Counted from the first letter of the stretch, positions 26,614 to 36,748 are shown. The stretch is 64,000 bases of DNA from Cupriavidus sp. WKF15 (GCF_029278605.1 NZ_CP119573.1:62001-126000), one strand, 5' to 3'. The notes: generated by a model from the sequence alone, not told the origin. Made by a program: numbers and translations.

Positions 26614-28344
26614 TCAACCTGGCCTGCCGGCAGGCTCCGGCCCTGATTCTGGCGGCGGCCGGTCACGCAGGGCCTTGATGGCGTCGTCCACGGTCACGAA
26701 AATCTCCTGATGCCCGGTTACACCACTAAAGGTGCGATAGCGCTGAAGTTCGTCCAGTACGCCTTCGGGAATCGCGACAGCGGCGATACCGATGCCGCGC
26801 CGCTCCAGTTCACGTCGAAGCTGCTCCAGCGTCTTGCCAGCGCTATAGTCGACGTTGAAGATTTGCGAGGCATCGATGACGACCCAGCTCACTTTCGAAT
26901 CCGTCTGCTCGACCAGCCTCAGCACCTCCTCCATGAAGCGGCCCGCGTTCGCATAGAACAGATCGGCCTCGAAACGATAGGCGACAATGCCCGGCGACGC
27001 GAACAGGTCTGGCGCCACCTCATTTGCCGTCCACTGACCACTCGGGTGGGGTGTCAGCACACGGGTGCGCAGCCGGTAGCTATAGCGCGTATGGTCGATC
27101 AGGGACAACAGCACGGCCGCGAGGATGCCGTGCATGACGTCGACGAACACCACCACGCCCGTCGTGATCAGGGCAACGACGAATTCATCCTTCTGCAGAT
27201 TGTAAAGCTCGGTCATGCCTTTCACGTCGATCAGCTTGACGCCGATCATGAACACGATTGCCGACAGGACGGCAGCCGGGAGGAAGCCTAGCGGCCCGGT
27301 CATGAACAGCAGCACCAGCAGCACGATGACGGCGGTTGTCAGGTGGGCGAACTGGGTTCGACCGCCTGCATCGTCGACCATCTCGGTCTTGGTCGGGCTC
27401 CCGTTGACCACGAAGGTGCCGGTCAGCGCGGCCACTGCATTGGCGCCGGCAAGGCCGACGATGTCCTGGTTGTCGTCGCCGCGCTCGTTGTAGCGGTTGG
27501 CGTAAGCCCGTGCGGTCGCGGCGCTTTGCGCGATGATGACGATGAAGCAGGAGGCGGCGGTTATCAGTACCTGTTCCAGATGGGCGAGATGCAGCGGCGG
27601 CAGCGACAGCGATGGCAATCCGCTGGGCACCTTGCCGACCAGCTCGATGCCGTGCTTCCCGAAATCGAATGCCGCACTGCAGGCGATCGCGCCGACCACG
27701 GCAATCAGCGGGCCGGGTGCACGCGGCACGAAGCGTTTGCATCCCAGGATCACTGCCAGCACTGATAACGACAGGGCAGACGTGACATAACTGGCTTCGC
27801 CAATGCGCTGAAAAACCGAGGCGAACTGCATGAGCGGACCATGTCCCTGTTTGCGCAGTCCGATCAGCCCGGCAAGCTCGCCAACAGCGACCTGTACGCC
27901 GACACCAGTCAGGAAACCGATCAGGGCGCTGCGGGACAGGAAGTCGGCCAGGAACCCCAGGCGAAGGATGCGCGCCAGAACCAGCATGACGGCAACAGCG
28001 AGTGCAACGGCGCTCGTCAGGCCGACATATTCCGGACTGCCAAGCGTCGCCACCGCAACCAGGGAACTGGCGAGGATGGCTGCGGTTGCGGAATCGGCGG
28101 CGACAACCAGATGGCGCGACGCCCCCAGAAGGGCAAAGACCACCAGCGGCAGCAAGATCGTGTAGAGGCCCGTGACGGTCGGCGTGCCCGAGATCTTGGT
28201 GTACCCCATCACTTCAGGGATCCCCAGGGCGGCCAGGGTGATGCCAGCGATGATGTCGTGCGGCAGTTGCGCGCGATTTACCGGCAGCAGCCCTTTCAGG
28301 AGAGGCATGCGACTTCGGGGCGCCACGGTGGGGGAAGTCGGCAT
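26614..28344 (-). CDS. SulP-family inorganic anion transporter with STAS domain
   Basis: A 576-residue SLC26/SulP transporter, probably for sulfate, bicarbonate or a related anion across the inner membrane. About 12-14 hydrophobic helices include the family segments LGIPEVMGYTKISGTPTVTG and GSPTKTEMVDDAGGRTQ. A cytoplasmic STAS domain follows (about residues 440-560, VSWVVIDASQIFNVDYSAG). The ATG at 28344 is chosen because GGAGGT lies 10 bp upstream; in-frame starts at 28362 and 28374 lack this. No carbonic anhydrase gene is adjacent. Confidence 0.9.
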   Translation of the reverse strand: MPTSPTVAPRSRMPLLKGLLPVNRAQLPHDIIAGITLAALGIPEVMGYTKISGTPTVTGLYTILLPLVVFALLGASRHLVVAADSATAAILASSLVAVATLGSPEYVGLTSAVALAVAVMLVLARILRLGFLADFLSRSALIGFLTGVGVQVAVGELAGLIGLRKQGHGPLMQFASVFQRIGEASYVTSALSLSVLAVILGCKRFVPRAPGPLIAVVGAIACSAAFDFGKHGIELVGKVPSGLPSLSLPPLHLAHLEQVLITAASCFIVIIAQSAATARAYANRYNERGDDNQDIVGLAGANAVAALTGTFVVNGSPTKTEMVDDAGGRTQFAHLTTAVIVLLVLLFMTGPLGFLPAAVLSAIVFMIGVKLIDVKGMTELYNLQKDEFVVALITTGVVVFVDVMHGILAAVLLSLIDHTRYSYRLRTRVLTPHPSGQWTANEVAPDLFASPGIVAYRFEADLFYANAGRFMEEVLRLVEQTDSKVSWVVIDASQIFNVDYSAGKTLEQLRRELERRGIGIAAVAIPEGVLDELQRYRTFSGVTGHQEIFVTVDDAIKALRDRPPPESGPEPAGRPG

Positions 28345-28544
28345 GATGTTGTGCACCTCCATCTGAGGTTGCACGATCCGGCGCGTGCGGTCGCAAAGTC
28401 ACTCGACTGACTGACCCGCGGGTTCCCCCCGCTCGGATCGTAAATGCGGAGGAATACTCTCCCCCCGCGCTTACATCATAGCGTCACATTTGCGCAGGCA
28501 TCGAGCAAGTTTGCCGAACCGGCCACTATGCTCTAAGCGGTCGG

Positions 28545-28805
28545 ATGTCAAGACGGGTCGTCTTCCGCCCTACGCGGACTGGTCCAGGAGGAACGCTCCG
28601 CTGTGCTCGGCGTCGGGCCGCAGCCGGCCAGTTACGGTCATCTGTCGAAGTCAGTCCTATGACCGTTGTGAGTCTGAAATGCGACACGCGTCGCTCCCCC
28701 AACTGACCCACACCCGCACCGGGCTTTCGCAGTTGCTCGCCTGCTCGCTCGCCGACGCCATCCATAAACGATCACCGCCCACAGATCGGGCATTGCAACT
28801 CGTGC
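28545..28805. repeat. Dispersed intergenic repeat, copy A
   Basis: Contains CGTCTTCCGCCCTACGCGGA followed by GGTCCAGGAGGAACGCTC and GTGCTCGGCGTC, closely matching copies at 35760-35965 and 39555-39715. A second shared block is ATCGGGCATTGCAACT at 28786-28801. It occupies most of the 28375-28935 gap, which otherwise holds only the promoter region of the NCS2 gene. Confidence 0.65.
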
Positions 28806-28935
28806 CAACGCCTTAGCATTTCATGCCAAATTGATAGTGGTGCCCGCCATGGGGCACATCACCACTCCCAAATACTGTCTCCAATTCGCGGTGATAAAAC
28901 GGCTCGCTCACATAACAAAACGAGGAGACCGAAGA

Positions 28936-30279
28936 ATGGAAAAATTGCTATATCAAGTCGAGGACCGCCCGCCGATCCTCACGACCACGCTTTTGGCCAC
29001 ACAGCATTTGCTTGCTGCGCTTGGCGGGATCATTGCCGTACCTCTGGTGCTAGGGGGAGCCCTCAAGTTGCCGCCCGACCAAGTGATCGCGTTGGTGAAT
29101 GCTGCGCTCCTCGGTTCGGGAATTGTGACTGTCATCCAGTGCAGGGGCGCAGGACCGATCGGCATTCGCCTGCCATGCGTGATGGGAACCAGCTTCACCT
29201 TTGTCGGAGCGGGAATCAGCGTCGGACTGGAGCATGGCGTGCCGGGGATTCTCGGTGCATCGCTGGCGGGTTCCTTGGTCATGATTGTCGGCAGCTTCTT
29301 CATGCCAACCATCCGCAAGTTATTTCCTCATACCGTGACTGGTGTGGTAGTAGCTATGATCGGCCTATCGCTAACACCCGTTGCCGTGGACTGGGCCGCT
29401 GGCGGCTTTGGCAGCAGCAACTACGGCGCCCTTGCAAATCTGTCGATTGCAGGATTCGTGCTGCTGCTGGTCATTGCATTTGTGCAATGGGGCAAAGGCA
29501 TAGTCTCGGCATCAGCCGTCGTGCTCGGTATTCTCATCGGATACATGGTGTGCGTGTCGCTTGGCATGGTGGATTTCACCCAAGTCCGCAGCGCACCGGT
29601 GTTTGCGTTGCCGCAGCCAATGCATTTTGGAATGAGCTTCCCAATCTCCGGCATCGTTGCGATGTCGCTCGCGTTCCTCGTTTCTATTGTGGAAACCACC
29701 GGTACCTTCATGGCCCTGGGTGCGGCCACACAAACCTCGATGCCCGGCAAGAAGTTGGCTCGCGGCATCCTGTGTGACGGTGTTGGCTCCGCCTTTGCCG
29801 CGCTGATGTCGAGCCCGCCTGTCACGACGTTTGCGCAGAACGTTGGTGTGGTGTCCCTGACCGGCGTCGCTAGCCGCGCTGTCGTAGCACTAACCGGCGT
29901 GATGCTTTTCTTGGCGGGACTTTTCCCGGTCCTTGGTGCCGTGGTGGTTACGATTCCGCAACCCGTGCTTGGTGGTGCTGGGCTGATGATGTTCGCGATG
30001 ATCATCTCGGCCGGCATTCAGATGCTCGGCAAGTCGGAGCATACCAAGCGCAACAGCGTAATCGTGGCAGTATCCATTGGCTGCGGTCTCGCCGTTACCA
30101 TGCGCCCGGAGCTTTTGTCAAAATTGCCGGCTTTCGTCAAGGAAGTGCTTGGCTCTGGCATCACGGTGGGCGCCCTTGTAGCCGTCGCGCTTAACCTCCT
30201 CTTGCCCGGTCGGCTGGCTGAGGACCTGGAAGGCGAGGAGGAAGGGAGTATCCACGACCTGGTTCAGCAAGAAGGCTGA
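28936..30279 (+). CDS. NCS2-family nucleobase:cation symporter (xanthine/uracil permease)
   Basis: A 447-residue inner-membrane permease with about 14 hydrophobic segments. The NCS2 signature appears as QNVGVVSLTGVASRAV (around residue 300), and the upstream VSIVETTGTFMALG carries the conserved substrate-site Glu. A GAGGAG site precedes the chosen ATG. The similarity favours the xanthine/uric-acid branch over the uracil branch, but this is by eye only. It stands alone between two intergenic stretches, and its codon use looks less GC-extreme than its neighbours, which hints at transfer. Confidence 0.88.
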   Translation: MEKLLYQVEDRPPILTTTLLATQHLLAALGGIIAVPLVLGGALKLPPDQVIALVNAALLGSGIVTVIQCRGAGPIGIRLPCVMGTSFTFVGAGISVGLEHGVPGILGASLAGSLVMIVGSFFMPTIRKLFPHTVTGVVVAMIGLSLTPVAVDWAAGGFGSSNYGALANLSIAGFVLLLVIAFVQWGKGIVSASAVVLGILIGYMVCVSLGMVDFTQVRSAPVFALPQPMHFGMSFPISGIVAMSLAFLVSIVETTGTFMALGAATQTSMPGKKLARGILCDGVGSAFAALMSSPPVTTFAQNVGVVSLTGVASRAVVALTGVMLFLAGLFPVLGAVVVTIPQPVLGGAGLMMFAMIISAGIQMLGKSEHTKRNSVIVAVSIGCGLAVTMRPELLSKLPAFVKEVLGSGITVGALVAVALNLLLPGRLAEDLEGEEEGSIHDLVQQEG

Positions 30280-30827
30280 TCCGATGGCTTCCCACGCCTA
30301 GAGCCTACGCATCCCGGCCCAGCACAGCTCAAAACGAGCTTGCGGTATTCAGGCATCTCCAACAGTCACTGAGACCGCAAGCGCTTGCCAAAGCTCAGCA
30401 TGTCTCACGCGCGGTGTGTACCCCCCGCCCCGGGCCGGGCCTGACGGCCATGCCAAAGGCGATCGCGCCCCTGCAGAGGGGCCACTACTGGGCTACGCCC
30501 CATCCGCCATGGGGTCGACGGTCGACTTGGCCCGTCTATGCGGTGCGGCAGCGCTTCTCACAGCGGATGCGGTAATGAACACCGGTTCGTCAAAACCCGG
30601 TCCCTATTTCTGCCCCAACCCCCGCAGGCCGGACCATGCGCGCTGGCATGTGCGCGGAGGAAGCGGGCTAAACTCATGGGAGTGTGCAGGCGTTTCCTTG
30701 CACCCATGTCGGAGAGAACACGACGGCTCGACGAAGCAGGTGCCAAACCGGTCGCCCACGCTTCAATTCGCCACCGAGGGATCCGTCAGCGCTCCGGAGT
30801 CCGCCGTGCCGTGAAGAGACTCTTCCG
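30280..30827. other. Gene-free stretch
   Basis: No ORF here has a family match or a credible ribosome site. A GC-rich inverted region near 30425-30450 (CCCCGGGCCGGGCCTGACGG) could act as a weak terminator for the NCS2 gene. Confidence 0.4.
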
Positions 30828-31250
30828 TCAGAATGCGGTCGGCGACAGATCCAAGCCGCCGCTCGAATCGATCGAAATGCGATAACGGATCGTCGAGGCT
30901 GGATTGAGCTTTACCTCCCTCTCCTTCAACCCACCGAGACACATTGCCGAAGTCTGAGCGCCAACAATGATCGTCCCCGGCTTGGCATAGAACCGAGCTA
31001 CTTCACCCGATCGGAGTCGCCCCACTTCCTTCCCTTCAACTGATAGGACTGTATCGCAAGCGCTGCCGTAAAACCCTTGATCTCGGGTCACGACTAACGT
31101 TGCAAACTCGCCGGGCGGAGGGCTTTGCAAACCGCTAAGTCTCTCTGAAGGTACCGGCGTCGCCTCACTCGCCGGTATGGGCGTGGTCGAGCATGCGGAC
31201 GCCAGCATTGTCACCACGCAGACAGAAAGGATTCTTGTTGGGATTAACAC
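30828..31250 (-). CDS. Small predicted lipoprotein
   Basis: A 140-residue secreted lipoprotein. The GTG at 31250 with GGAGAG just upstream gives an N-terminus (LIPTRILSVCVVTMLASAC) with a typical lipobox ASAC. The mature domain has GKEVGRLRSGEVARFYAKPG and TIRYRISID, which resemble DUF2846-type domains of outer-membrane lipoproteins. Two further cysteines (SACDTV, SAMCLGG) could form a disulfide. An in-frame ATG further upstream is possible but would place the lipobox too deep. Confidence 0.7.
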   Translation of the reverse strand: MLIPTRILSVCVVTMLASACSTTPIPASEATPVPSERLSGLQSPPPGEFATLVVTRDQGFYGSACDTVLSVEGKEVGRLRSGEVARFYAKPGTIIVGAQTSAMCLGGLKEREVKLNPASTIRYRISIDSSGGLDLSPTAF

Positions 31251-31644
31251 GTGGCTCTCCAGAATGCTCCACCGCATTGAGTGTAGGAACAAAGCGATGG
31301 TTGCGGGTCGGTTTTCCATATTTCCATGAGAATCCGGTTACCCCGCCGTCGTATCTGCGCCACGAATGGTAGGCCTCTTCCCGCGGCGCGTCGTCGCCCG
31401 GATGTTAGGCCCGGTGCTGTGTGCCAGTCCCGATTCGCTAGCCGCGCACGGCACGCTGCGCGATCCGTGCTGGCCGGTTGGTCGCAGTTGTTAGCCGTGG
31501 CGGTGGCCAGATTTGCCGGTGGCGCTGTGTTCGTTCCCCCAGCATCTGGCGTCTCGAGTGCGCGCGATCGTGGATTGGGCGGCGGGCTTTTCGGGGAGCG
31601 GTTTAAGCCATTAGCGGGGCGCGACATGAGGCCGACAGCCGCGT
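31251..31644. other. Gene-free stretch between lipoprotein gene and ldhA
   Basis: Open frames cross here on both strands, but none shows domain-like composition or a ribosome site. I see no repeat or RNA gene. Confidence 0.4.
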
Positions 31645-32640
31645 TCAACTGGCGCGGACTTCGTTCGTGAGCGACTTGCCGCTTTCGAACTCCGTCACGC
31701 TGCGCAGGGTTGTTTCGCAAATGGTCATCACGGCTTCGCGCGTGAGGAAGGCTTGGTGCCCGGTCACGATCACGTTAGGGAACGTGATCAGCTGCTGCAG
31801 CACGGAGTCGTCGACGATGGTGCCGGATAGGTCGCGGAAGAACAGACCCGCCTCCTGCTCGTACACGTCGATCGCCAGCCCGCCGAGTTGCCCGCTCCTG
31901 AGCGCCGCGATGACTGCTTCCGTGTCGATCAGCCCGCCGCGACTGGTGTTGATCAGCAAGGCGCCTGGCTTGGCGCGAGACAGCGTTTCGGCATTGATGA
32001 TGTGATGAGTCTCGGGCGTGAGCGGGCAGTGCAGCGAGATGCAGTCCGCGCTTGCGCCGATTTCTCCCTCGTCCGCGTAGCGTCCACCAAGGGCCTCGAA
32101 TTCCGGGGATGGGTACTTGTCATAGCCGATCACGTTGCAACCGAACCCGACCATGATCTTCGCAAACACGCGGCCGATCTTGCCGGTGCCGATCACGGCC
32201 ACGGTCTTGCCGCACAGGTCGAAGCCCATCAGGCCTTCGAGCGAGAAATTGAAGTCCCGTGTGCGGTTGTAGGCCCGGTGGATCTTGCGGTTGACCGCCA
32301 TCAGCAGGGCCACCGCGTGCTCGGCGACCGAGTTGGGCGAGTAGTCGACAACGCGCACTACCTTGATCCCGAGCGCCTGCGCGGCTTTCAGGTCGACGTT
32401 GTTGAACCCCGTGCAGCGCAGCGCGACCAGCTTGGTGCCGCCGCGTCCGAGCGCTTCCAGCACGGTCGCATCGGCCCGGTCATTGACGAAGATGCACACT
32501 GCGCCGTGGCCCGCGGCGAGGCCCACCGTCTCACTGTCCAGGGGAACTTCGAAGTACTTGAGCTGATGGCCTTCAGCCGCATTCGCGGCATCGAGATGTT
32601 GACGATCGTAGGACTTTGCGCTGAAGACGGCGATTTCCAT
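31645..32640 (-). CDS. ldhA: D-lactate dehydrogenase (fermentative, NAD-dependent)
   Basis: A 331-residue D-2-hydroxyacid dehydrogenase closest to LdhA, reducing pyruvate to D-lactate with NADH. The Rossmann motif is VIGTGKIGRVFAK. The catalytic residues are Arg in NTSRGGLID, Glu in DVYEQEAG and His in VTGHQAFLT. The length equals E. coli LdhA (329). A GGAGA site precedes the ATG. It lies downstream of an AspT-type exchanger on the same strand with a 50-bp gap, and an ackA relic lies beyond, which suggests a former anaerobic or overflow-metabolism cluster. Confidence 0.92.
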   Translation of the reverse strand: MEIAVFSAKSYDRQHLDAANAAEGHQLKYFEVPLDSETVGLAAGHGAVCIFVNDRADATVLEALGRGGTKLVALRCTGFNNVDLKAAQALGIKVVRVVDYSPNSVAEHAVALLMAVNRKIHRAYNRTRDFNFSLEGLMGFDLCGKTVAVIGTGKIGRVFAKIMVGFGCNVIGYDKYPSPEFEALGGRYADEGEIGASADCISLHCPLTPETHHIINAETLSRAKPGALLINTSRGGLIDTEAVIAALRSGQLGGLAIDVYEQEAGLFFRDLSGTIVDDSVLQQLITFPNVIVTGHQAFLTREAVMTICETTLRSVTEFESGKSLTNEVRAS

Positions 32641-32692
32641 GATGTGTCTCCGCGGCGAATCGCATGGCGCGCTTCGCCCAGGTTGCCCTGCA

Positions 32693-34285
32693 CTATCCGC
32701 CAGCCAGTGTGGCGGCGACCTGTACGAACAGGATTTTCACGATGGTCATTGACGGGAAGATCATCGAGTAGCCGAGGTCGGGCCGGTCGGTGGGCGCAAC
32801 GCGGTTGGCAAAGGCAAGGATGGCGGGATTGCCGGTCGCGCCGCAGATCACGCCCACCGCCAGGTCGAACGGCAGCCTGAAGACCCAGAGGCAGAAAATC
32901 GCAGTAATCAGCAGCAGGGCAAGCAGGATCACTACGCCATAGATCAGGAAGGACACCCCGGTTACGCCGATGGTGGCGAAGAACTTCGGCCCGGATGCAA
33001 TGCCCACCTGTGCCAGGAAGATGGTCAGCCCGAAGTTGCGCAGGACCAGGTTGGCCGACAGCGGCATGGTCCAGACGAACGGTCCGAGACGGCGCACCCG
33101 GCCGAGCACGAGGGCGACCAGCAGCAGCGCCGCTAGCCCCAGCGCCAGCGTGCCGACGCCGGGAATCGGCACCGGGATCAGCCCCACCAGCAGCCCGAGG
33201 GCCGCGCCGATGCCTATCGAGATAAAGCTCAGCTCGGCGGTGCCCTTGATGGAGTCGCCGAACAGCGCGCGAATCGGCTTCATGTGGGCGCGATTGACCA
33301 GCAGGCCGACGCGGTCACCGAACTCGAGGGTGAGGTCATCGCGGGGCATCAGGTCCGCATCGCCGCGCCGCACATGGGCGATCGAGCAGACCATGCCTTC
33401 GGGAAAACGGATATCGCGCAGCGTGTGCCCGACCACGAGCCGGCTTGAGGCGAACACGCGCATATAGTCCAGGTCTTCGCGATGGCTTGTCATGCGGCCC
33501 GGCTGCAGTTCCCCGCACAGCGAGGTGGCTTCACGCAGCACGGCCGGGTCGGTGGCGGTCGCGAGCAGCACGTCGTTGGCCTGCAGGACCAGGTCGTCGG
33601 CGGACGGGTGGTTGTGGTGGGCGCGACGCACGGCGGCAATCGCCACCCCGTCCGGTAGGCGCGCTACCACCTCCGACAGCCGCACGCCGATAAACGCCGG
33701 GTTTGTCAGCGCAATCTCGGCGGTCTCGATCAGCTTTGGTGGCGGCCGCACGATATTCGGCTTGAGCAGCGCGGTGAGGGCATACAGAAACAGGATCGGC
33801 CCTGCCACGCCGACTGGGTATGCGACGCTGTAGCCCACCGCGGCGCCGTCGCTCTTCATCGCCGCCATCGCGGCCTGCAGGCTTGCCGTGCTGGTGCCCG
33901 CGCCGGCGAACATGCCTAGCGACTCGTCTAGCTTCACGCCGACCAGTGGCACCAACGCAACCGCGACCAGTCCGGAGCCAACCACGCCAAGGACCGCAGC
34001 GGCGTTGGCCTTGATGCCATCGGGGCTGGTCAGACCCCTAAAAAACTGCTCCCCGTACTGGATCCCAATGCCATAGAGAAAGAGCAGTAGACCTAAGGTG
34101 CCAAGGATGGCAGGCGGCGCGGACTTCGGCGCGAACCCGCCGATCGCCAGCCCCACGAACAGCACCGCGCCCGAACCGAGCGACACGCCCTTGATATTGA
34201 TCTCGCCTAGGACATACCCCAGTGCAACCGTGAGGAACAGCGTGAGCAGCGGCTGGGTTTCGAGCAATATCCGGACTGCATCCAT
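32693..34285 (-). CDS. AspT/YidE-type exchanger with TrkA-C domains
   Basis: A 530-residue membrane protein of the aspartate:alanine exchanger family. Two blocks of five to six helices (about residues 10-185 and 365-530) flank a central cytoplasmic region with two TrkA-C-like domains (VVARLPDGVAIAAVRR; RRGDADLMPRDDLTLEFGDR). The repeated GAGTSTASLQAAM and GATGNPAILAFANR elements are typical of the two inverted halves. AAGGAG precedes the ATG. The transported solute is probably a small carboxylate or amino acid; next to ldhA a lactate or dicarboxylate role is conceivable but unproven. Confidence 0.85.
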   Translation of the reverse strand: MDAVRILLETQPLLTLFLTVALGYVLGEINIKGVSLGSGAVLFVGLAIGGFAPKSAPPAILGTLGLLLFLYGIGIQYGEQFFRGLTSPDGIKANAAAVLGVVGSGLVAVALVPLVGVKLDESLGMFAGAGTSTASLQAAMAAMKSDGAAVGYSVAYPVGVAGPILFLYALTALLKPNIVRPPPKLIETAEIALTNPAFIGVRLSEVVARLPDGVAIAAVRRAHHNHPSADDLVLQANDVLLATATDPAVLREATSLCGELQPGRMTSHREDLDYMRVFASSRLVVGHTLRDIRFPEGMVCSIAHVRRGDADLMPRDDLTLEFGDRVGLLVNRAHMKPIRALFGDSIKGTAELSFISIGIGAALGLLVGLIPVPIPGVGTLALGLAALLLVALVLGRVRRLGPFVWTMPLSANLVLRNFGLTIFLAQVGIASGPKFFATIGVTGVSFLIYGVVILLALLLITAIFCLWVFRLPFDLAVGVICGATGNPAILAFANRVAPTDRPDLGYSMIFPSMTIVKILFVQVAATLAGG

Positions 34286-34775
34286 GGCAGCTCCTTTCTG
34301 ATGGGCAGGAGCAAGGGGGCAGCGATAAGCAACTGCGCAGGGTCACGCGCGCACTGCGCGGACGGGGTCGACAGCCCTTGTTCCGGGCATGCGTTATCGA
34401 GTGCGGCTTGTATGAACCCGATCATCGTGACAGGCACCGGCCGGCACGGCGGCAACCACCGGAATGCCCCTCGAAAATATACGATGCGCCGCACGAATTC
34501 AAGAATTGAAGCGGCGCGGCAGCGGGGCTACCAAACTTCCCAGGATATCCTTCATGTGGGTTTTCATTCCGATCGCGGGCATGGCCATGACCGAGCATCA
34601 CAGAGACGTCCCCTGACCCGCATGCGAACCAACGCTCGCGGCCACCTCCGCCTGCTGCCGTGCGTCGGTGGCCTGTTCCGCCTCCAGCCGGCGACCCAGT
34701 CTCCCGAACGCGCTACGTTGCCCCTGGGGGGGGCGGCGATGACCATGTCGCTCCCTTGGTCAGCGGTTGTGGCGG
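34286..34775. other. Gene-free stretch upstream of the AspT-type gene
   Basis: Holds the promoter region of the exchanger gene. A run GGGGGGG occurs near 34727. No gene, repeat or RNA recognised. Confidence 0.35.
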
Positions 34776-35310
34776 TCATCGCTTCGGCGCCGCGATCGCC
34801 TCCCGGGTATGCCTGGCGATCATCAACTCCTCGTTGGTCGGAATTACCCAGACAGGCACCGTTCCGGAGGCCGCGCTGATGCGCGGTCCGTCGCTGGCAT
34901 TCGTCGCGGGATCGACGCTCACCCCGAGCCATGTCGCCAGCCGGCATACGCGTTCGCGGATTGGCGCAGCATGCTCGCCAATGCCGGCGGTGAAGACCAG
35001 CGCATCCAGTCCCTGGGCCGCGGCGGCCAGCGAACCAGGGCAATACGGTAGTTGTACAACTCGACGGCAAAGTGGGCTTGCGTATCGTTGCTGGCGAGCG
35101 GCGCGCGCATGGGCGTGCCCAGGCCCTTCGAGCTGGCGCAGCGCGTCGACCGCGCGGTCCATGGCCACGCCGGAGCGTCCGGGCGTGGCGCAGGCCTGCG
35201 CAGGTCCGCGCGGCCGTGCTGCTGCTCGCGCTGGATCAGCACGTCGCGCAAGCCGTACAGCGTGGCTAGCGCCTGGCGGTGGCTGGGCAGCTCGACGGGG
35301 TCATCAACTC
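34776..35310 (-). pseudogene. ackA: Acetate kinase remnant
   Basis: The minus strand encodes the C-terminal portion of acetate kinase in one frame: GLDALVFTAGIGEHAAPIRE and VPVWVIPTNEELMIARHTRE, which hold the ATP-site FTAGIGEH motif. Immediately upstream the match continues in another frame (PLASNDTQAHFAVELYNYRI). Still further upstream there are only scattered fragments. About two thirds of the normal 400 residues are lost and the frame is broken, so it is not functional. Confidence 0.75.
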
Positions 35311-35414
35311 TGGGAGCAGGTCAAATCGACGTCACGGCCGCTGCCCTCCGTTGACGAGCGAAACCGCGTGTGCCGATGGTTTGGTGCTCTCTGCTCGCTT
35401 AAGCCGTGATGTGG

Positions 35415-35582
35415 TTATGTTAGGCGGCAGGGCATAGGAACGGTGGCCGTGGCCTTGCCCATGCCGCCCATGCTGATATTCATGTGCGGGTGCTCCTCCA
35501 AGATCAGGCGGTTGAGGGTGAAGGTGTAGGTCTTGCCCCGATAGATGACGCTGCTGTATGTGGCGTCTTTCGAAGAGGACAT
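35415..35582 (-). CDS. Small hypothetical protein, 55 residues
   Basis: A short open frame from ATG 35582 to TAA 35415. The protein begins MSSSKDATYSSVIYRGKTYT and contains FTLNRLILEEHPHMNISMGG. Its composition is protein-like with balanced charge and no simple-sequence bias, but there is no clear ribosome site and I recognise no family. It is listed because an adjacent overlapping frame would otherwise mask it. Confidence 0.4.
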   Translation of the reverse strand: MSSSKDATYSSVIYRGKTYTFTLNRLILEEHPHMNISMGGMGKATATVPMPCRLT

Positions 35583-35759
35583 GGGAGATGAGTTCGGCTT
35601 CAGCCGCCAAGTATTCGATGGAACGCAATCGGACCTTCCGAAACGGCTTTTCCCGATTCCTTACCCTATGCGTGTCGGCCGATGATTTGCGGGCCGTGAC
35701 GAAGCGCTGAATGACCGCTGTACTTCGGAAGCTGACGCCTGAGCGGTGCTGGGGCGAAT

Positions 35760-35965
35760 GACGGCAGCGGGTCGTCTTCTGCCCTACGCGGACCGGTCCA
35801 CGAGGAACGCTCGGTGGTGCTCGGCGTCAGGGCCGCACCCCGCCTGGAAGCGTCGTTGCCCTCGCGATCCCTCGGTCGTTCGAACGTCGCTCCCCGCCAA
35901 GCTAATGGACTTTCGATTGGCCAGAGATGCATGCCTCATCATCGGGCGTTGCAGCTATTCGACTT
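35760..35965. repeat. Dispersed intergenic repeat, copy B
   Basis: Best-preserved reference copy. It starts with GGGTCGTCTTCTGCCCTACG, passes through GGTCCACGAGGAACGCTCGG and CCTCGGTCGTTCGAACGTCG, and ends near ATCGGGCGTTGCAGCT. It shares its first half with copy A (28545) and its middle with copy C (39555). The TTCGAA centre gives a local palindrome. It fills most of the 35583-36131 gap. Confidence 0.65.
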
Positions 35966-36131
35966 GACTGAGACGGGCGACCGTCAGCATGTTCAGCCAA
36001 GATTCCTGCACCTGTTGACACGGCGGACATTTGGCACGCCTCGACCATCTCCCAGCCTGTAGGACGGCACCCGATAACCATCTGCTGCCCGCAGGTGTAA
36101 AGATGAATTAGGGGGGGCAGGAGGACGCACC

Positions 36132-36317
36132 ATGCCACGGAACATCCACGTGATGCCGCAAGGCGAGGGCTGGGTCGTCACCCGCGAGGGCACGCCGAAG
36201 TCGCACTACGACACTCAAGAGGAAGCTATTGCTGCCAGCTTGCGGATCGCTAACCGAGATGGCGTGCAACTCTATATTCACAGCCGGGACGGCAGAATCC
36301 AAAGGCACAGCACGTAA
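36132..36317 (+). CDS. DUF2188-type small protein
   Basis: A 61-residue protein of the DUF2188 family: IHVMPQGEGWVVTREGTPKS, then DTQEEAIAASLRIANRDG and a C-terminal LYIHSRDGRIQ strand. The fold is a small beta-alpha-beta unit with no known biochemical role. An AGGAGG site lies just before the ATG, which supports expression. It is a free-standing gene in an accessory region. Confidence 0.8.
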   Translation: MPRNIHVMPQGEGWVVTREGTPKSHYDTQEEAIAASLRIANRDGVQLYIHSRDGRIQRHST

Positions 36318-36748
36318 GCTACGACCCACCTGACCTCAAGGGCCGACCGTGCCGCCGCAAGGTCTCCACCGTCAGCGCGGTCATAGGCCCGCTCGAAGGC
36401 TTGGCCTACGACGAAAACAAACCTGATTCGCCAGTTGTCTAATGGGAGCGCTACATGCGCCCCATCCCCCGCTTAAGCTGCACAAGGATGGAGTAGCTTA
36501 CCCGCCACGCATAGCCAAGACGACGTCTCCACCTTCAATCTGTGCGCTCCTTACGCGGGAAATCTGCGCGCAGACGCGCCGTGACTGCCAAATTCGACGC
36601 TCAAGGATACTCAATCGGTGTGTCAGGAGCTGACCAGCTCTTTCTGCATGCACGGCCATACCGCAGTTTGATATGAGCGTACTTTGAATTTGGCTTCGTT
36701 TTCTTGGAATCTTCCATAATGCGAACAATCTGGTGGCGCGTGACGCCT
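36318..36748. other. Gene-free stretch in accessory region
   Basis: Short open frames only, none with family similarity or ribosome site. The base composition is lower in GC than in the flanking catabolic regions. Confidence 0.35.

Noticed and set aside
31244..31720. A 158-codon minus-strand frame between the lipoprotein gene and ldhA
   Set aside because: Arg/Asn/Pro-rich translation, overlaps both neighbours, no ribosome site or family.
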